A stretch of DNA of 64,000 nt from Acanthosepion pharaonis (GCA_903632075.3 CAHIKZ030005579.1:80001-144000), one strand, 5' to 3'; shown: positions 11,381 to 22,400, counted from the first letter of the stretch. Notes: generated from the sequence alone by a model not told the origin. A program made the numbers and translations.

Positions 11381-11660
11381 ATGACTTCGTCTGAAGCTGT
11401 AATGCAAACGATATTTATCCGACCTCCCCATGAGGCAGGATGTGGCACAAGGTCGATTTTTATGTGTGACGATCCGAGCACGTAGACTCGGGCAAAAATT
11501 CCCCGTAGGCCCCGTAGGCCCCGCATACACGGAGTCGGATTTCTCTAATTCCCCAGATAAGACTCTGCCCTTCGGCATAGCCTCGTCTTGGTTTCTTACT
11601 GCCCGAAGGCAGAGAGTTCGACGTCTTGACTTGTTCAAACCTCAGCTGAAAAGCAAACAC
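11380..11660 (+). repeat. Dispersed repeat family R1, plus-strand copy
   Basis: It carries the family order: ATTTATCCGACCTCCCC head, GGATGTGGCACAAGG core, GACTCGGGCAAAAATTCCCC block, then CTCTGCCCTTCGGCA and CCCGAAGGCAGAGAG inverted-repeat blocks. It is the best guide to family orientation. An open frame runs through it into the downstream 63-bp array but shows no protein motif. Confidence 0.65.
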
Positions 11661-11687
11661 CCTGAGACCAACACCATAGATGCGTAT

Positions 11688-12002
11688 ATTACTACTGGAA
11701 CAGTTCATTTAATAGAGGTGTATCAGTTCTTTATATACGGAAGGTTATCAATTACTACTGGAACAGTCCATTTAATAGAGGTGTATCAGTTCTTTGTATA
11801 CGGAGGGTTATCAATTACTACTGGAACAGTCTATTTAATACAGGTGTATCAGTTCTTTGTATACGGAGGGTTATCAATTACCACTGGAATAGTCCATTTA
11901 ATAGAGGTGTATCAGTTTTTTATATACGGAAGGTTATCAATTACTACTGGAACAGTCTATTTAATAGAGGTGTATCAGTTCTTTGTATACGGAGGTTTAT
12001 CA
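11688..12002 (+). repeat. 63-bp minisatellite, 5 copies, open reading frame
   Basis: Five units start at 11688, 11751, 11814, 11877 and 11940, each exactly 63 bp. Each begins ATTACTACTGGAACAGT and ends with a TATACGGAGGGTTATCA-like segment. In the plus frame open from 11430 to 12083 the unit encodes a 21-residue repeat (ITTGTVHLIEVYQFFIYGRLS or variants). No start context, domain or host gene supports translation, so I call it a repeat, not a gene. Confidence 0.9.
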
Positions 12003-12480
12003 GTTCGTTCCATACAACACTTTTTTTTAAAATCTGTAATTCTGTTAGTGGAGTCATTGCTACTAGAATATTTATTACCTTAAACATTAACCTTAGGTCT
12101 CGTATAATCTTACAACAGTAAAATTTGCTTGTTTTGTTACTCCTGTGATATATGTGGTATGGCAATTTCCGGAATAGCCTTGTGGAAGCAAAGTTTGGTC
12201 ACCTGGTCACTAATTGCTGTTGACACCGTCAAATTACTCTCCTTGTGAATCTATTGTGAGACTATGCTGCCATTGATAGAAATGTTGTAATTTGTTTTCA
12301 GGAATATCTTTTAGTAATGTAGTCACGTATTGCTGGATGACAGGTATGTCAGCAGATCTCTGTCTTTTCAAGGCATTTTGAAACTTTGTAAATAGTCATA
12401 GATCATAGGTGGGATAAGTCTGGTGAATAAGGTAGTTAGCCAACTGTTTCTGTATTTATATTCAATAGTCATCAGTTGCA
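12003..12480. other. No recognised feature
   Basis: AT-rich sequence with no motif seen on either strand. Confidence 0.5.
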
Positions 12481-12735
12481 TTGCTTGTAATCATTTCATC
12501 TCAAGCAAGGCTATAAAGCCACTAAGACGCAACGTGTTACTAAGAATGAAAGAAAACCAGAAAAACGGTGGAAGATAGAAGATGGTGATTGATGTTGTAT
12601 CTAAATTTTCGAAGATCATAGTTGACACAAAAAAAACAGAAACAAAGCAAATAAAGAAACCGGAAGAAAGTTCCACAAGCGAGAATTGCGAGAAAAAAAT
12701 CTATTAAAATAGAACTTCCGGTTACATCTAGCTAA
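12480..12735 (-). mobile_element. Jockey/CR1-like LINE 3'-end fragment
   Basis: It begins, on the plus strand, with CATTTCATCTCAAGCAAGGC, the reverse complement of the shared LINE terminus (CTTGCTTGGAGTGAAATG). It then has the block whose minus-strand reading resembles FKCNVNCYL and the LWNSLP region (FRKLSSTSEN-like here). Same family as 19180, 20125, 24770, 28205 and 28790. Heavily mutated. Confidence 0.65.
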
Positions 12736-12879
12736 TTCAACGATATAATTTGTCCAAATCCTGTAACAGCATTGGATAACTGTCCACCATATAATGTTTA
12801 TTATCTAAACAACCACTAAACGAATTGAGTTACTTGTTCTAGGTTTTTTTATATAAGACCTTTAGTCATCTTGGCACCA

Positions 12880-13320
12880 TTTATTGTAAGGATCTCTGAA
12901 AACCCTTTGCATTATTCAGATAGAAAGGGAACGAGTTAAAATCATTTTGTGTCAACCCACAGTCTTCCCAACTAAACAATGGTGAGAGGAAAAAGATCAT
13001 TCAGGCCTTTAATAATGGTGTACCAACATTCAAAACTCTGGCTACCATCTTCAAAGTTCATCCAAGAATCATCAAGAGAACGGTGAATAAGTTTAAAAAA
13101 TAGGGAACAATAGAGAGAAAATCTGGATTAGGAGGTCATAACAGGAAGAGAGAACATTATTTCAACTTAGAGCTAAATATATTCTTATTCTTCAAAGCAG
13201 AGTCGAGTCGAGTTATAAAAACATGGTAGAAATTCCAGTAAGATATCTTTAATCATTTCTAAGATATAAAGGTTCAAATCTTCATCTAACAACTGAACAA
13301 TTTTGCTGTTGTACGATATG
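12880..13320 (+). pseudogene. Tc1/mariner-like transposase, N-terminal relic
   Basis: Across two frames the translation gives a first helix-turn-helix (FNNGVPTFKTLATIFKVHP), IIKRTVNKFKK, GTIERKSGLGG, then a second helix-turn-helix-like part and QLNNFAVVR. This is the layout of the bipartite paired-type DNA-binding region of Tc1/mariner transposases. The catalytic DDE/D part is absent. Stops and frameshifts are common. It is older and less complete than the Tc1 copy at 30310-32093. Confidence 0.55.
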
Positions 13321-13324
13321 GACA

Positions 13325-14080
13325 ATTTTGTTGTTACACCCGGTATATGAAACTACTTATTTTTTGGAATTTTGTGGTGGTAAAGCAACGACTCAACTGA
13401 TAGCAGCGGATAGGCAAAAACTCGAGGAGGGTAACCGACAAAACAGTGTCACACGTCCAACCTTCTCACGAGCAAAAAAAAAAAACAGTAATCAGAAACA
13501 AAAACGTGCCTGCTTTATACAGCCGAGGACCGACCACGATTTGCATGCGAATGACGAGACAACGAGATTTCGCGTTAACTGTCCGAGACCGCCTGGCATA
13601 AAACATGGACGCCGCCATTTTGGTTTTTTGCCGTTGAGCAACCGGAGTTTGCACGTCGCGCAGATTAGCGGGCGTTTCCGAGGTAGGCCATTTTCACAAT
13701 TTTCCCCACATCCATGCATTTGAACCTTTTAATAAACAAGGGAAACTAATTTCATTGATAATGTTCTGTCGAGTACGTAAGTGAACTTTGAAATATTAAG
13801 AGAAATATACACGATTTTATTAAATAATCGAATGTTGAAAAAGAAAGTTAAATTTCTGTATTATTTATCAAAAATGTATTCCTGTTCATGTTAAACGTAC
13901 AGAGCTCAACAATAAGGTAAATTTTCGATTCTATGTGTAAAGAATTCTGGGGTTTCCCCCCCGCAAAAAAATTCTTTAAAGAATGTTTTCGAATACTTTT
14001 TCTGAACATTCTGCCACATATAAAATATAGAGATTGAACCCCGTGAAAATTTGAAGATTTTAAATCTGATAAGTAGAGAG
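13325..14080. other. Unrecognised region with GC-richer block
   Basis: 13380-13720 is richer in GC and CpG than its flanks and holds a 131-codon open frame (13328-13723) without recognisable motifs; overlapping frames are open on the other strand. A GGACGCCGCCATTTTGG segment is of a kind often seen in non-autonomous transposons or promoters. I cannot decide its nature. 13740-14080 shows nothing. Confidence 0.35.
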
Positions 14081-14500
14081 GAAGAACCTCCTAACATGAA
14101 GAATTAATTTTTAATTGGATTTGTTTTGAAAAGTGCACCCTTGCATTGTCATGAGAATAACAACTTTTTGCTTACCGGTATACTATCGACGTAATACTTC
14201 GGTTTCCCGATCAAGTTGCTGGCAATAAACGTCGACAGTGACGGTTCTTCCATGTTCCAATGGCTCGTAATGGACGACACCCTTCATATTCCACTAGACA
14301 CGGGGCAAAGAACTCTATGGATGGAGTCTTGGTTTAGCATTGGCACTGGTTTCTCATTTCATTATAAACAGTGTGTTTTCGTCTTCTGTTGACCGGTTTT
14401 TTATCACCAGCAACTATGAAAAGTTGCCATTCCTGGTTAAGAGACTGCTGTAGATGTCCGGTTCATATGCGTGATACCACGAGAAACCCAAATTACCTCT
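14080..14500 (-). pseudogene. Mariner (SETMAR-type) transposase, middle-domain relic
   Basis: The minus strand reads RRRKHTVYNEMR, an EYEGCRPLRA block matching the WDxxGVVHYE region, TVTVDVYCQQLDRE (about 14205-14250) and KQKVVILMTMQG, where the usual HDNARPH catalytic block has lost its frame. Order and spacing match the mariner catalytic domain. It is interrupted by stops and is only about one third of a transposase. No terminal inverted repeats were found. Confidence 0.62.
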
Positions 14501-14634
14501 GTGCATGTTTTCCCAATTAATCTCTGAAAAGCACATTGTTAGATAAAAGAGATGATGTACTAACTGTAGACAGTTTCCTGTCATTCAACCTCGGTTCAAA
14601 CACTAATGCACGCATGACCACAGCTAAGCAAATT

Positions 14635-14690
14635 TAATAATAATAATAATAATAATAATAAGAAGAAGAAGAAGAAGAAGAAGAAGAATG
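14635..14690 (+). repeat. (TAA)n followed by (GAA)n microsatellite
   Basis: AATAATAAT units run into AAGAAGAAG units. Confidence 0.9.
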
Positions 14691-14769
14691 GCATTTTCAT
14701 AATATTGAGGTAGTGTCAAATCAATCCCCAACAGGTAAGATAATAAGATGAAGAGTAATAAATAATAAT

Positions 14770-15035
14770 TACTGAAGGTATTATATATTACCTACCGAAA
14801 ATGGGCGAAACAGATGATGCATAAAATTATAGACCAATAACATGTTTGCCTACCACATATAAATTAATCACGTCTGGCTTTACTTACTCTTTTCTCAATG
14901 AAAACATTTTTCTCCTTGAACAAAAAGGATATCGACAAGGTTCATATGTTTGTAACGATCGACTACTGATAAATAAAATGATCCTAGAAAATTGCAGGAA
15001 AAATGGTAGACTTTCTAACGGTCGGTGACGAAGAG
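14770..15035 (+). pseudogene. Non-LTR reverse transcriptase fragment
   Basis: The translation contains NYRPITCLPTTYKLIT, then FLNENIFLLEQKGYRQGSY and DRLLINKMILENCRKN. NYRPI-LxxxYK is the first conserved block of non-LTR reverse transcriptases, and Q(K)GYRxGS with the following helix is the next. It differs from the RTE-like and Jockey-like copies and is probably the same family as the minus-strand C-terminal piece at 16645-18050. It stops after about 85 residues. Confidence 0.7.
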
Positions 15036-15606
15036 AGTGAATTCAGCGTCTTTTAGCGTGAGTCCATTTTCCGACAGGAAATGTTTCTGTTGCATTCAGC
15101 TATAACTTTTATTTTTATTTTTAGTTATATCTAATTTATTTTAAACAAAGTCTTAATGTTATTTATTCTATTTTATTTTATTTATATTTATTATTATTAT
15201 TTATTTATTTTCATTTTTATTAATTAATAATAATAATGTCCCGACAACGACAAGAAGAGATTGTGCTTTCTTATTGATATGGCAGCCCCTGCAGGTAGTA
15301 ATTTATTTTTGAAGATGTTCAAAAAACTATAAAAATACAAGGATCTTGAAGTGGAAATCTCAAAATAGTGGCACATGAGGACATCAATAATTCCTGTTGT
15401 AGCCGGCGGATTGATTGAAAAATATTCCGATAGACTGATTGAAGAAATACCTTAAAGAAATACAAGTACAGCTCATACATTACAAAGAGCTTTACCGATG
15501 TAAAATGTGCGTGATCTTATTTTTAAAAGTGTCATGGAGCAATTTCTGAGCTTAGGTCTCTGGTTGGGACGCGGAAGGAAACGTGTATACAACAGAAATA
15601 AAAGGA

Positions 15607-15640
<34 letters not shown>
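15036..15640. other. T-rich DNA and (AAT)n, no gene
   Basis: 15100-15235 is a TTTATT-rich low-complexity stretch. 15609-15640 is an (AAT)n microsatellite. The rest is unrecognised. Confidence 0.6.
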
Positions 15641-15945
15641 GCAGACTACTCGTATTCGAGGATACCCGTCTACTATGGCGGTTAGATAATCCCTTTTGCA
15701 GACGCTTGCCCAGGCACATTTGTGTTTGTTCAACACCCACAGAGTCAAACTGTGGTTTATACTGCAAATATGCTGAGCATATTTTAGTTACAGTTACTGG
15801 GAGGGAGCGTGTTATTTAGCGTGATCAACAATATGAACAAAGCCAGCACATTCAGACCCTCGGTCACGATGACTTGTAACTTCGGGCTAGTACAGCTATC
15901 GACGGTTCCTAAGAGTACCGTCTACCGAGTTTAATCCACAAACAC
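15640..15945 (+). repeat. Dispersed repeat family R2, copy 1
   Basis: Shared order: GCAGACGCTTGCCCAGGCACA, a GGTTTATACTGCAA block, GTTACAGTTxCTGGGAG, then TCGGTCACGATGACTTGT and an ACGGTTCCTAAGAGTAC-like end. Two more copies are at 54012-54312 (minus) and 58775-59065 (plus). About 300 bp long, no protein motif; probably a non-autonomous retroposon or transposon. Confidence 0.7.
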
Positions 15946-16153
15946 ACACACACCCAATTTCTCTCACAAGGCTTGAATCAACTCGTGGTATGGTTTTAAG
16001 GCACTTTCCAAAGGTGCCGCACGCTGGGATTGCCCCCCCCCCCACTGTAGATAAAATCAAGAAGTCTCCTTACTGACAAATCAAGCGCGGTGTGACTCAA
16101 ACCTGGGTCTCATGGTCAGAAAGCGAGCGTTCTAATTAGTCGGCCGAGCGCAC

Positions 16154-16155
<2 letters not shown>
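15945..16155 (-). mobile_element. tRNA-derived SINE
   Basis: On the minus strand, next to an (ATT)n run, comes a tRNA-like head: CTCGGCCGACTAATTAGAAC as box A region, CGCTCGCTTTCTGACCATGA as anticodon arm region and GGTTTGAGTCACACC as box B. Spacing is like a tRNA. The body continues through a G-rich run to a GT repeat near 15945. It is not a functional tRNA gene because the acceptor stem does not close and it runs on into SINE body. Confidence 0.7.

Positions 16156-16185
<30 letters not shown>
16156..16185 (+). repeat. (AAT)n microsatellite
   Basis: About ten AAT units beside the SINE head. Confidence 0.9.
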
Positions 16186-16187
<2 letters not shown>

Positions 16188-16324
16188 CGACTTCGCCATA
16201 GAGATGAGAAAACATTGAAATATCTAGCGGATAAACATGTTCATATGAACAGACATATTTGGTGCGATGGCGTAAAAATTTTAATCGAGATTTGGAAGAA
16301 TTAGAAGTTCATGCAAAAATTAAG

Positions 16325-16640
16325 TTTGGTTTGGTTTATTTTGTTTAACGGCATATCAACCTCAATGGGTTATTTAATGCCGACAACATTTTTAGGATAG
16401 ATTCGTATGAATAGAATATGTATTCTTTGGTTTAGATTGGTTTGGTTTATTTTGTTTTCGGCATATCAACTTCAATGGGTTATTTAATGCCGACAACATT
16501 TTTAGGATAGATTCGTATGAATAGAATATGTATTCTTTGGTTTAGATTGGTTTGGTTTATTTTGTTTCACGGCATATCAACCTCAATGGGTTTTCTAATG
16601 CCGACAACATTTTTAGAATAGATTCGTATGAAACAGAATG
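16325..16640 (+). repeat. 110-bp tandem repeat from a SINE 3' tail, 3 copies
   Basis: TTTGGTTTAT starts units at 16330, 16441 and 16551. Each unit carries CGGCATATCAACCTCAATGG and TTATTTAATGCCGACAACAT. The same sequence is the 3' tail (minus-strand sense) of the composite SINEs at 47222 and 48838 and occurs singly at 26595-26690. Here the tail alone is tandemly repeated. Confidence 0.8.
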
Positions 16641-16644
16641 CTCC

Positions 16645-17781
16645 AACTACAGATGGAATTATTGATGTCCTCGTGTGCCACATTTTTTAGATATCTTCTT
16701 CACTATCCTTGTATTCTGATAGTTTTTTTTTAAGATCTTGAAAGTTACATTACAATCTGCAGCGACTGCCATGTCAATAAGAAAGCTTATTCTGTTTTTG
16801 TAGCCTTTGATCACAATATCTGGGTGATTAGCTTTTATTATTCTGTGTGCATTGTCCTATAATTTTTTTTACATGTCCTATCTCTGCAACCGGATCTAGG
16901 TTATGTTCATACCAGTTTCCTGCAGTTTCCGTTCTGTAAAATTTCCGAAACAGATACAGGGTGCGACGGGTAAATTGCCGCCATTTTATATTTTTAATTT
17001 CGCTCATGCGCATTGTTTATTTTTGATTTTGTCGACTGCACAGTATAGTAGCATCAGTTGAACACTATCTTTGAGAAAAAGAGCACCATGACGTAATTCA
17101 CTCTGCCAGAAATTCTGAAACGGCATGTTGTTCTGCTTGACATTCGAGCTGGAAACTCACTCTGATCGTTCTGGTAGGAAAAGAACTCCCGAATTTGTTG
17201 GTGAGGTCCTCAGACTTAACACGGAGGCCTATATCAAGTGCCTTGAAGAAGTAGTGCTGCTCTGGTCAAGAGGGTGGACTCTGCATCATGCCACATAAGT
17301 AGGAGAAGCTAGTCATGACTGTCAGACAATTTCTGAGACCACATCACCCCTTACATATGGCCACCTAACTCCCCAGACTGCAACTTCCTTGATTATTATG
17401 TGTGGGGTGATGTTGAGCGAGAGACGAGCAAAATTCTTTGGAACACCAAAGGGAAACTGAAGGCAAGGATTTTGGCAGCTTCACCAACTTAAATATGGAG
17501 GCCGTTCAGAAGAGTTGCGTGAGATTCCGAAGTTGTCTGGAGGGCAAATTTACTCTTTAGTATTTCTAGATATTTTAGTGTAATTTTGGTAAATATATCC
17601 CTTAAAATGAGTGTTAATTTCATTTTTTTGTGCGTAATTTAGATGACAATTTATCCATCGCACCTTGTATTGACTCGGGTTTTATATGCCGGGGTTTATA
17701 TTCAGTGGGTGCAAACACTGTACAGTCTGTTGCAAGATGATCAATTGTTTCTGGATATTTATCACAGATTCTGCATTTCGG

Positions 17782-17821
<40 letters not shown>

Positions 17822-18050
17822 GATTTGATATCTTCAACTTTTTCGATGGTCATATCTCAGCTCCTCAGTTTAGAGGCACAACATTTTCATTATCAGATGA
17901 GCAGTTCCAATAAGTACTGTCACCGGCGAACTCCCAATGATGACATTTATCCCCAATGAGGCTTGCAGTAGAGAAGTATACCTGGAAATAGTCCAGATTG
18001 CATCAACCACGAAAGGGACAATTCTTACCTGAACACTTCTCCTATTTGTA
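16645..18050 (-). pseudogene. Non-LTR retrotransposon polyprotein C-terminus, split by mariner
   Basis: On the minus strand, 17620-17853 encodes CRICDKYPETIDHLATDC, a CCHC-type zinc-binding block, followed by FAPTEYKPRHIKPES. After the mariner insertion (16957-17667) the frame resumes as FRKFYRTETAGNWYEHNLDP and VAEIGHVKKIIGQCTQNN, then a degraded region and KMWHTRTSIIPSVVGA near 16665. This order is known from the end of some invertebrate non-LTR polyproteins. An (ATT)n run of Asn codons interrupts it at 17780-17820. It is dead. The fragment at 14770-15035 may be its reverse transcriptase. Confidence 0.68.
16957..17667 (+). mobile_element. Mariner-type element with TIRs, internally deleted
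   Basis: The 711-bp element starts CAGGGTGCGACGGGTAAATTG and ends with its inverted partner CAATTTATCCATCGCACCTTG. It is flanked by TA on both sides (16955-16956 and 17668-17669), the usual Tc1/mariner target duplication. Inside, the plus strand has relics of the transposase C-terminus: NFLDYYVWG-like (17383-17405) and LNMEAVQKSCVRFRS (from about 17489). Most of the DDD/E domain is missing, so it cannot move by itself. It sits inside the minus-strand LINE polyprotein. Confidence 0.85.
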
Positions 18051-18234
18051 ACCCTTTTACTTACTCTTCCTTCATAATATTCTATATTATTATTATTATT
18101 ATTATCATTATTGAGCGAAAGAGCTCCACGTCAAAAATGACGCTGGGTTACAAATATACGAAATCCACTGTACTCATCATGATACCCAATTTTATAAGAG
18201 TAAACAGGACATATGTACCACAACCAAATGTGGG

Positions 18235-18960
18235 CGATATAGTGGTCAGTCAGTTATGGGCCATGCGTGATACACGCTAAGGCGATCATGTATCTTTCAA
18301 TACATGAATGACGTGGCAAATTTTTTTGCCGCAGTAGGTTGCCATTTCTTTCTGCGGTAGACCAGTTGCCATCCAAGGCTATAGAACCTGGTCTGTCCTG
18401 CTATTTACCCATAGCTGGGAGAAGAAGAAGAGGATTCATACCTTTCCCAAGGGTATTAGCACGTAAGTGAATGTAATGGATTCGACTGGAGAGTCAGTGT
18501 GCCATGTGTGATACTAACTTAGGCGATCATATATCTTTCGATACATGACTGACGAGGCAGATTTTTTTTCCAGCAGTACGTTGACATTTCTTTCTGCGAT
18601 AGACGAATTGCCATCCAAGATCTAGGAGAGAAGAAGCGAATTCATACCTTTCCCAAGGATATTAGCACATAAGTAAATGTAATGGATTCAACTGGGCACT
18701 GGTACATACGTAGGTGATCATGACTGACGAGGCAAATTTTCCCCGCAGTAGGTTGCCATTTCTTTCTGCGGTAGACCGGTTGCCATCAAAAGCTATAGAA
18801 CCCAGTCTGTCCTGCTATTTACCCATAACTCGGGGAGAAGAAGAAAATTCATACCTTTCCCAAGGGTATTAGCACGTAAGTGACTGGAATTCGAACTCGT
18901 CTCTCCGATTCCTCAATCCGAGCCGCTATGCATTACTCCACGGGAAAAACGGTGCGCCAA
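18235..18960 (-). mobile_element. tRNA-derived SINE with triplicated body
   Basis: On the minus strand the head lies at about 18880-18955: a GCGGCTCGGATTGAGGAATC segment followed by the box B GAGTTCGAATTCC (18886-18898). The body includes GGGAAAGGTATGAAT and a CTGGGTTCTATAGC...GGTTGCC segment. The body is repeated three times in tandem with a period of about 225 bp (near 18290-18490, 18520-18690 and 18715-18890). A shorter plus-strand copy is at 40627-40830. Confidence 0.7.
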
Positions 18961-19179
18961 CTTGCAGGTATAACTAATAAATACCTTCATGTTAGGTAAC
19001 CCGGTCCGCTTGGGAGGACTCTGATTGAGGGTGTTCTCAATTATCTAGATGTGACTCCCAAGTTGCCTTGGCTACCTCACCCTTCAACTTCTCCCACTAC
19101 ACTCGCTTGTGAACACAGATGCGCATGTCCTATTGATTATCTTCAGGCAGCTGAGAAGCAAATCTGTGGTATTTACTTT

Positions 19180-19690
19180 TTTTAATCGAGGCACTAAAGC
19201 CACTAAAATACAAGGGGTTACAGGGTGTGGAAGAATTAGGAACAGAAACATTAATAATGAGCGGGAAGAGAAAAGAGTAATCAAGAGGACGGTAGATAGC
19301 AATTGACATTGCATTTAATTTTTTGCAAGGCAATAGAGCCACTAAAATACAAGGAGTTACAGGGTGTGGAAGAATTAGGAACAGAAACATTAATAATGAG
19401 CGGGAAGAAAAAAGAGTAAACAGGATGATAGTAGATAGCAATTGACATTGCATTTAAACTTTTGCAAGACAATAGGGAAACTAAAATACAAGGGGTTACA
19501 GGGTGTGGAAGAATTAGGAACAAAAACATTAATAATGAACGGGAAGAGGAAAGAGTAATCAGGAGGAAGCAGATAGCGATTGATATTGCATTTAAATTTT
19601 TGCAGATCAAAGTTGACTGGAAATCACGGAGTCGGAAGGGAGTTCCATGAGCGAGAAGTGCGAGAAAAGAAACAGTATAGAATTTAAGGT
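19180..19690 (-). mobile_element. Jockey/CR1-like LINE 3' end, 139-bp unit in 3 copies
   Basis: The segment around ACTAAAATACAAGGGGTTAC recurs at 19201, 19340 and 19480, a period of 139-140 bp. On the minus strand each unit gives FKCNVNCYL-like residues then 3' sequence ending near the SINE-like CTTGC terminus. Downstream on the minus strand (19620-19690) the normal LWNSLP region follows once. So only the last part of the LINE has been triplicated. Confidence 0.78.
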
Positions 19691-20120
19691 TACATCTCGC
19701 CAGCTCAGCATTAAATTGGCGAGATTTGGATGGGATATCTACAGTAGATCATCTTAATTCACCAAGACAAAACATCTACACCTTGTGAATCGATTAAGAC
19801 CAGAAGCTATGCCTAGTGAATTGTTATTATTGTTGTTGTTATTTTGCCTTTGTTTGTGTAATAAGAATTACCTTAGCCGGAAGCTTCAGCCAGATACTTC
19901 AAGACATAAGTCTTTGTATAAAGAATGCAAACAAACGAAGTACTGTACAATCAGATTGAGAGGAAAGATACATAATTGTTTTTACCGCATGACAAGAAAT
20001 CTACGCAGGTTGTAAGAAGTACGTTTGGCAATTAACATATTTTAGGGTAGCCAGGAATTTGTATTAACATACCTGTTTGCGCCTTTTGAGATTCCCAAAG
20101 TCCCAATAATAACCAAATTT
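19690..20120. other. No recognised feature
   Basis: A 76-codon open frame at 19785-20015 has a Leu-rich start but no motif or context. Nothing else is seen. Confidence 0.45.
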
Positions 20121-20124
20121 TATC

Positions 20125-20465
20125 GTTTCACTCCAAGCAAGGCGATAATGCCCACTGGAACGCATAGGGATTACAGGGAGTGAAAGTGAATGACAAGAAT
20201 TGATTGGGGGGGGGGATTGGAGAAAGAACTATAAACGAACAGAGTTCAAGAAGACAGGCGATAACGATCGGCGTTACGTTTAAATTGTTGAAGATTGTAG
20301 TTGGCAGGGAAGCAAGAAATCGGAAGGGATTTCCACAGGTGAAAAGTGCGATAAAAGAAACTGTTAAAGTAGAAGTGGCGGTTGCATCTAGCTCATTCAA
20401 CAGTAAAACAGTGATACCTAGCTGCCAATCTAGTAGCTCGATTAGATTCATTTAGTCGAGGCACC
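20125..20465 (-). mobile_element. Jockey/CR1-like LINE 3'-end fragment
   Basis: On the minus strand it reads from MNLIELLDWQLG (the R-LDWQLG block), through a CGNPFRF segment equivalent to LWNSLP, to the FKRNA-like end and the shared terminus next to TTTCACTCCAAGCAAGGC at about 20130. Broken in several frames. Confidence 0.7.
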
Positions 20466-20504
20466 AAGGATAAAAGCTCATCAGAATAGTTGCGTTGTTA
20501 ACTT

Positions 20505-20592
20505 GAGATGCCACATTATTATTATTATTATTTCATTATTATTATTATTATTATTATTTCATTATTATTATTATTATTATTATTATCATGAA
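20505..20592 (+). repeat. (TTA)n microsatellite
   Basis: ATTATTATT units with two TTTC interruptions. Confidence 0.9.
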
Positions 20593-20940
20593 CATTTCAT
20601 ATTTCTGTCATTTATAACGAGTTAATTGACATGTAACTTTTGTGGGTTCTCTTACATTGGGCAATATTCAAGCCAGTATCGTTATATTCGCAGCTTTTCC
20701 ATGTCCTTAGGGAACATAATTCATTCGGTAGAGTTCTTGAAGGTCACTTCGTCTTTTATCACTTGAGAAGCAGACATTGACACAAGAATGTGTAAAATAT
20801 TCTTCTTCAAGAAAGACTGTAAAAGGTCGTAGCGGCATACAAAACCCAGTGAAATTCCGAGCAACATAAAAGCGGAAATTATGAGAAAAAGAAAATTCTT
20901 CCTCTAAAACAGTAGACAACAGTTAGTTGGCTCTAATTAA
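20593..20940. other. No recognised feature
   Basis: AT-rich sequence with no motif; a 70-codon minus frame (20707-20919) is not supported. Confidence 0.45.
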
Positions 20941-20944
20941 ATTT

Positions 20945-21880
20945 AATTTCCAGATCTATACAAACAGATCAGTTTTATATATCTGTGTAATTTGATCACG
21001 ATTCTATATATCTGTGTAATTTGATCACGGTTCTATATATCTATGTAATTTGATCACGGTTCTATATATTTGTGTAATTTGATTACGGTTCTATATATCA
21101 GTTTAAGTTGATTACGGTTCTATACATCGGTGTAATTTGATCATGGTTCTATATATCTGTGTAATTTGATCATGGTTCTATATATCTATGTAATTTGATC
21201 ACGGTTCTATATATCTATGTAATTTGATCACGATTCTATATATTTGTGTAATTTGATTACGGTTCTATATATCAGTGTAAGTTGATTACGGTTCTATACA
21301 TCTGTGTAATTTGATCACGGTTCTATATATCTGTGTAATTTGATCACGGTTCTATATATCTCTGTAATTTGATCACGATTCTATATATTTGTGTAATTTG
21401 ATTACGGTTCTATATATCAGTGTAAGATGATTACGGTTCTATACATCTGTGTAATTTGATCATGGTTCTATATATCTGTGTAATTTGATCATGGTTCTAT
21501 ATATCTATGTAATTTGATCACGGTTCTATATATCTATGTAATTTGATCACGATTCTATATATTTGTGTAATTTGATTACGGTTCTATATATCAGTGTAAG
21601 TTGATTACGGTTCTATACATCGGTGTAATTTGATCTCGGTTCTATATATCTGTGTAATTTGATCATGGTTCTATATATCCGTATAATTTGATCACGGTTC
21701 TATATATCTATGTAATTTGATCATGGTTCTATATATCTGTAATTTGATCATAGTTCTATATATCAGTGTAATTTGATCACGGTTCTATATATCTATGTAA
21801 TTTGATCAAGGTTCTATATATATATATGTAATTTGATCACGGTTCTATATATCAGTGTAATTTGATCAAGGTTCTAAGTA
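20945..21880 (+). repeat. 29-bp satellite with TAATTTGATCA core, about 31 copies
   Basis: The unit is GGTTCTATATATCTGTGTAA followed by TTTGATCAC. Units alternate among a few variants (ATCTG, ATCTA, ATTTG, ATCAG; GATCAC, GATCAT, GATTAC), and a block of about seven units is itself repeated near 20990-21160, 21180-21330 and 21480-21640, which points to higher-order amplification. The period is not a multiple of three and no frame is open. Diverged relatives continue to 35835. Confidence 0.92.
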
Positions 21881-22059
21881 ATGTAGTGGTTTGGTGCATA
21901 ATTATCAGGCGTTTTCGTAAGTGAGTTATTTGTTAATAAAAACTGTTTTGTTGCTTTGTTTACCTTTTTTTAATAAAAATATTGTTTTATTTTCAGCTTC
22001 TAAAAATGCGTGTCGATAATCATACTCTCCGGAATAATCATTTAAAAATCTTATTGTTG

Positions 22060-22400
22060 AATTGTTATGTTTATTTTTACATAATAAATGTTCACTATTT
22101 ACATTATTCGGATTATTCTTCTCATCGTTGTTGTCATATGTATCACAACGTTCCGGCCGTTGTACGCTCCGGCCTTCTTCAGGTCGTTGGAATATCGAAC
22201 TGAACCCTTTATTTAGCTCGCTGGGGTTGACTGTTCCAGTTCCATGTGCCATGTCTAATGGATGTCAGTTATCAGTTATCTCCTGTTAATTCCCCTCTCC
22301 AAGTTCTCCACCGCCTTAAGCAGGTATTGAACTCACATTCTTTGGGTCCTGTCACTGGATCTAACTAACGACTTTATTCACTGTGCCGTGAGTTCAATAC
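22060..22400 (-). mobile_element. tRNA-derived SINE joined to R3 repeat
   Basis: On the minus strand: box A region GGCACAGTG (22378-22387), GATCCAGTGACAGGACCC, box B GAGTTCAATACC (22323-22334), the SINE body with AACAGGAGATAACTGATAAC, then the CCTGAAGAAGGCCGGAGCGT hairpin at about 22145-22185 and R3 sequence to 22060. Two further copies are on the plus strand at 36845 and 39940. Confidence 0.75.

Noticed and set aside
13328..13723. Host protein gene of 131 codons
   Set aside because: No motif, overlapping open frames on the other strand, and a poly(A)-like run inside. GC content alone explains the open frame.
20945..21880. CRISPR-like array
   Set aside because: Units are contiguous 29-bp repeats without unique spacers, in an animal genome. 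It is a satellite.
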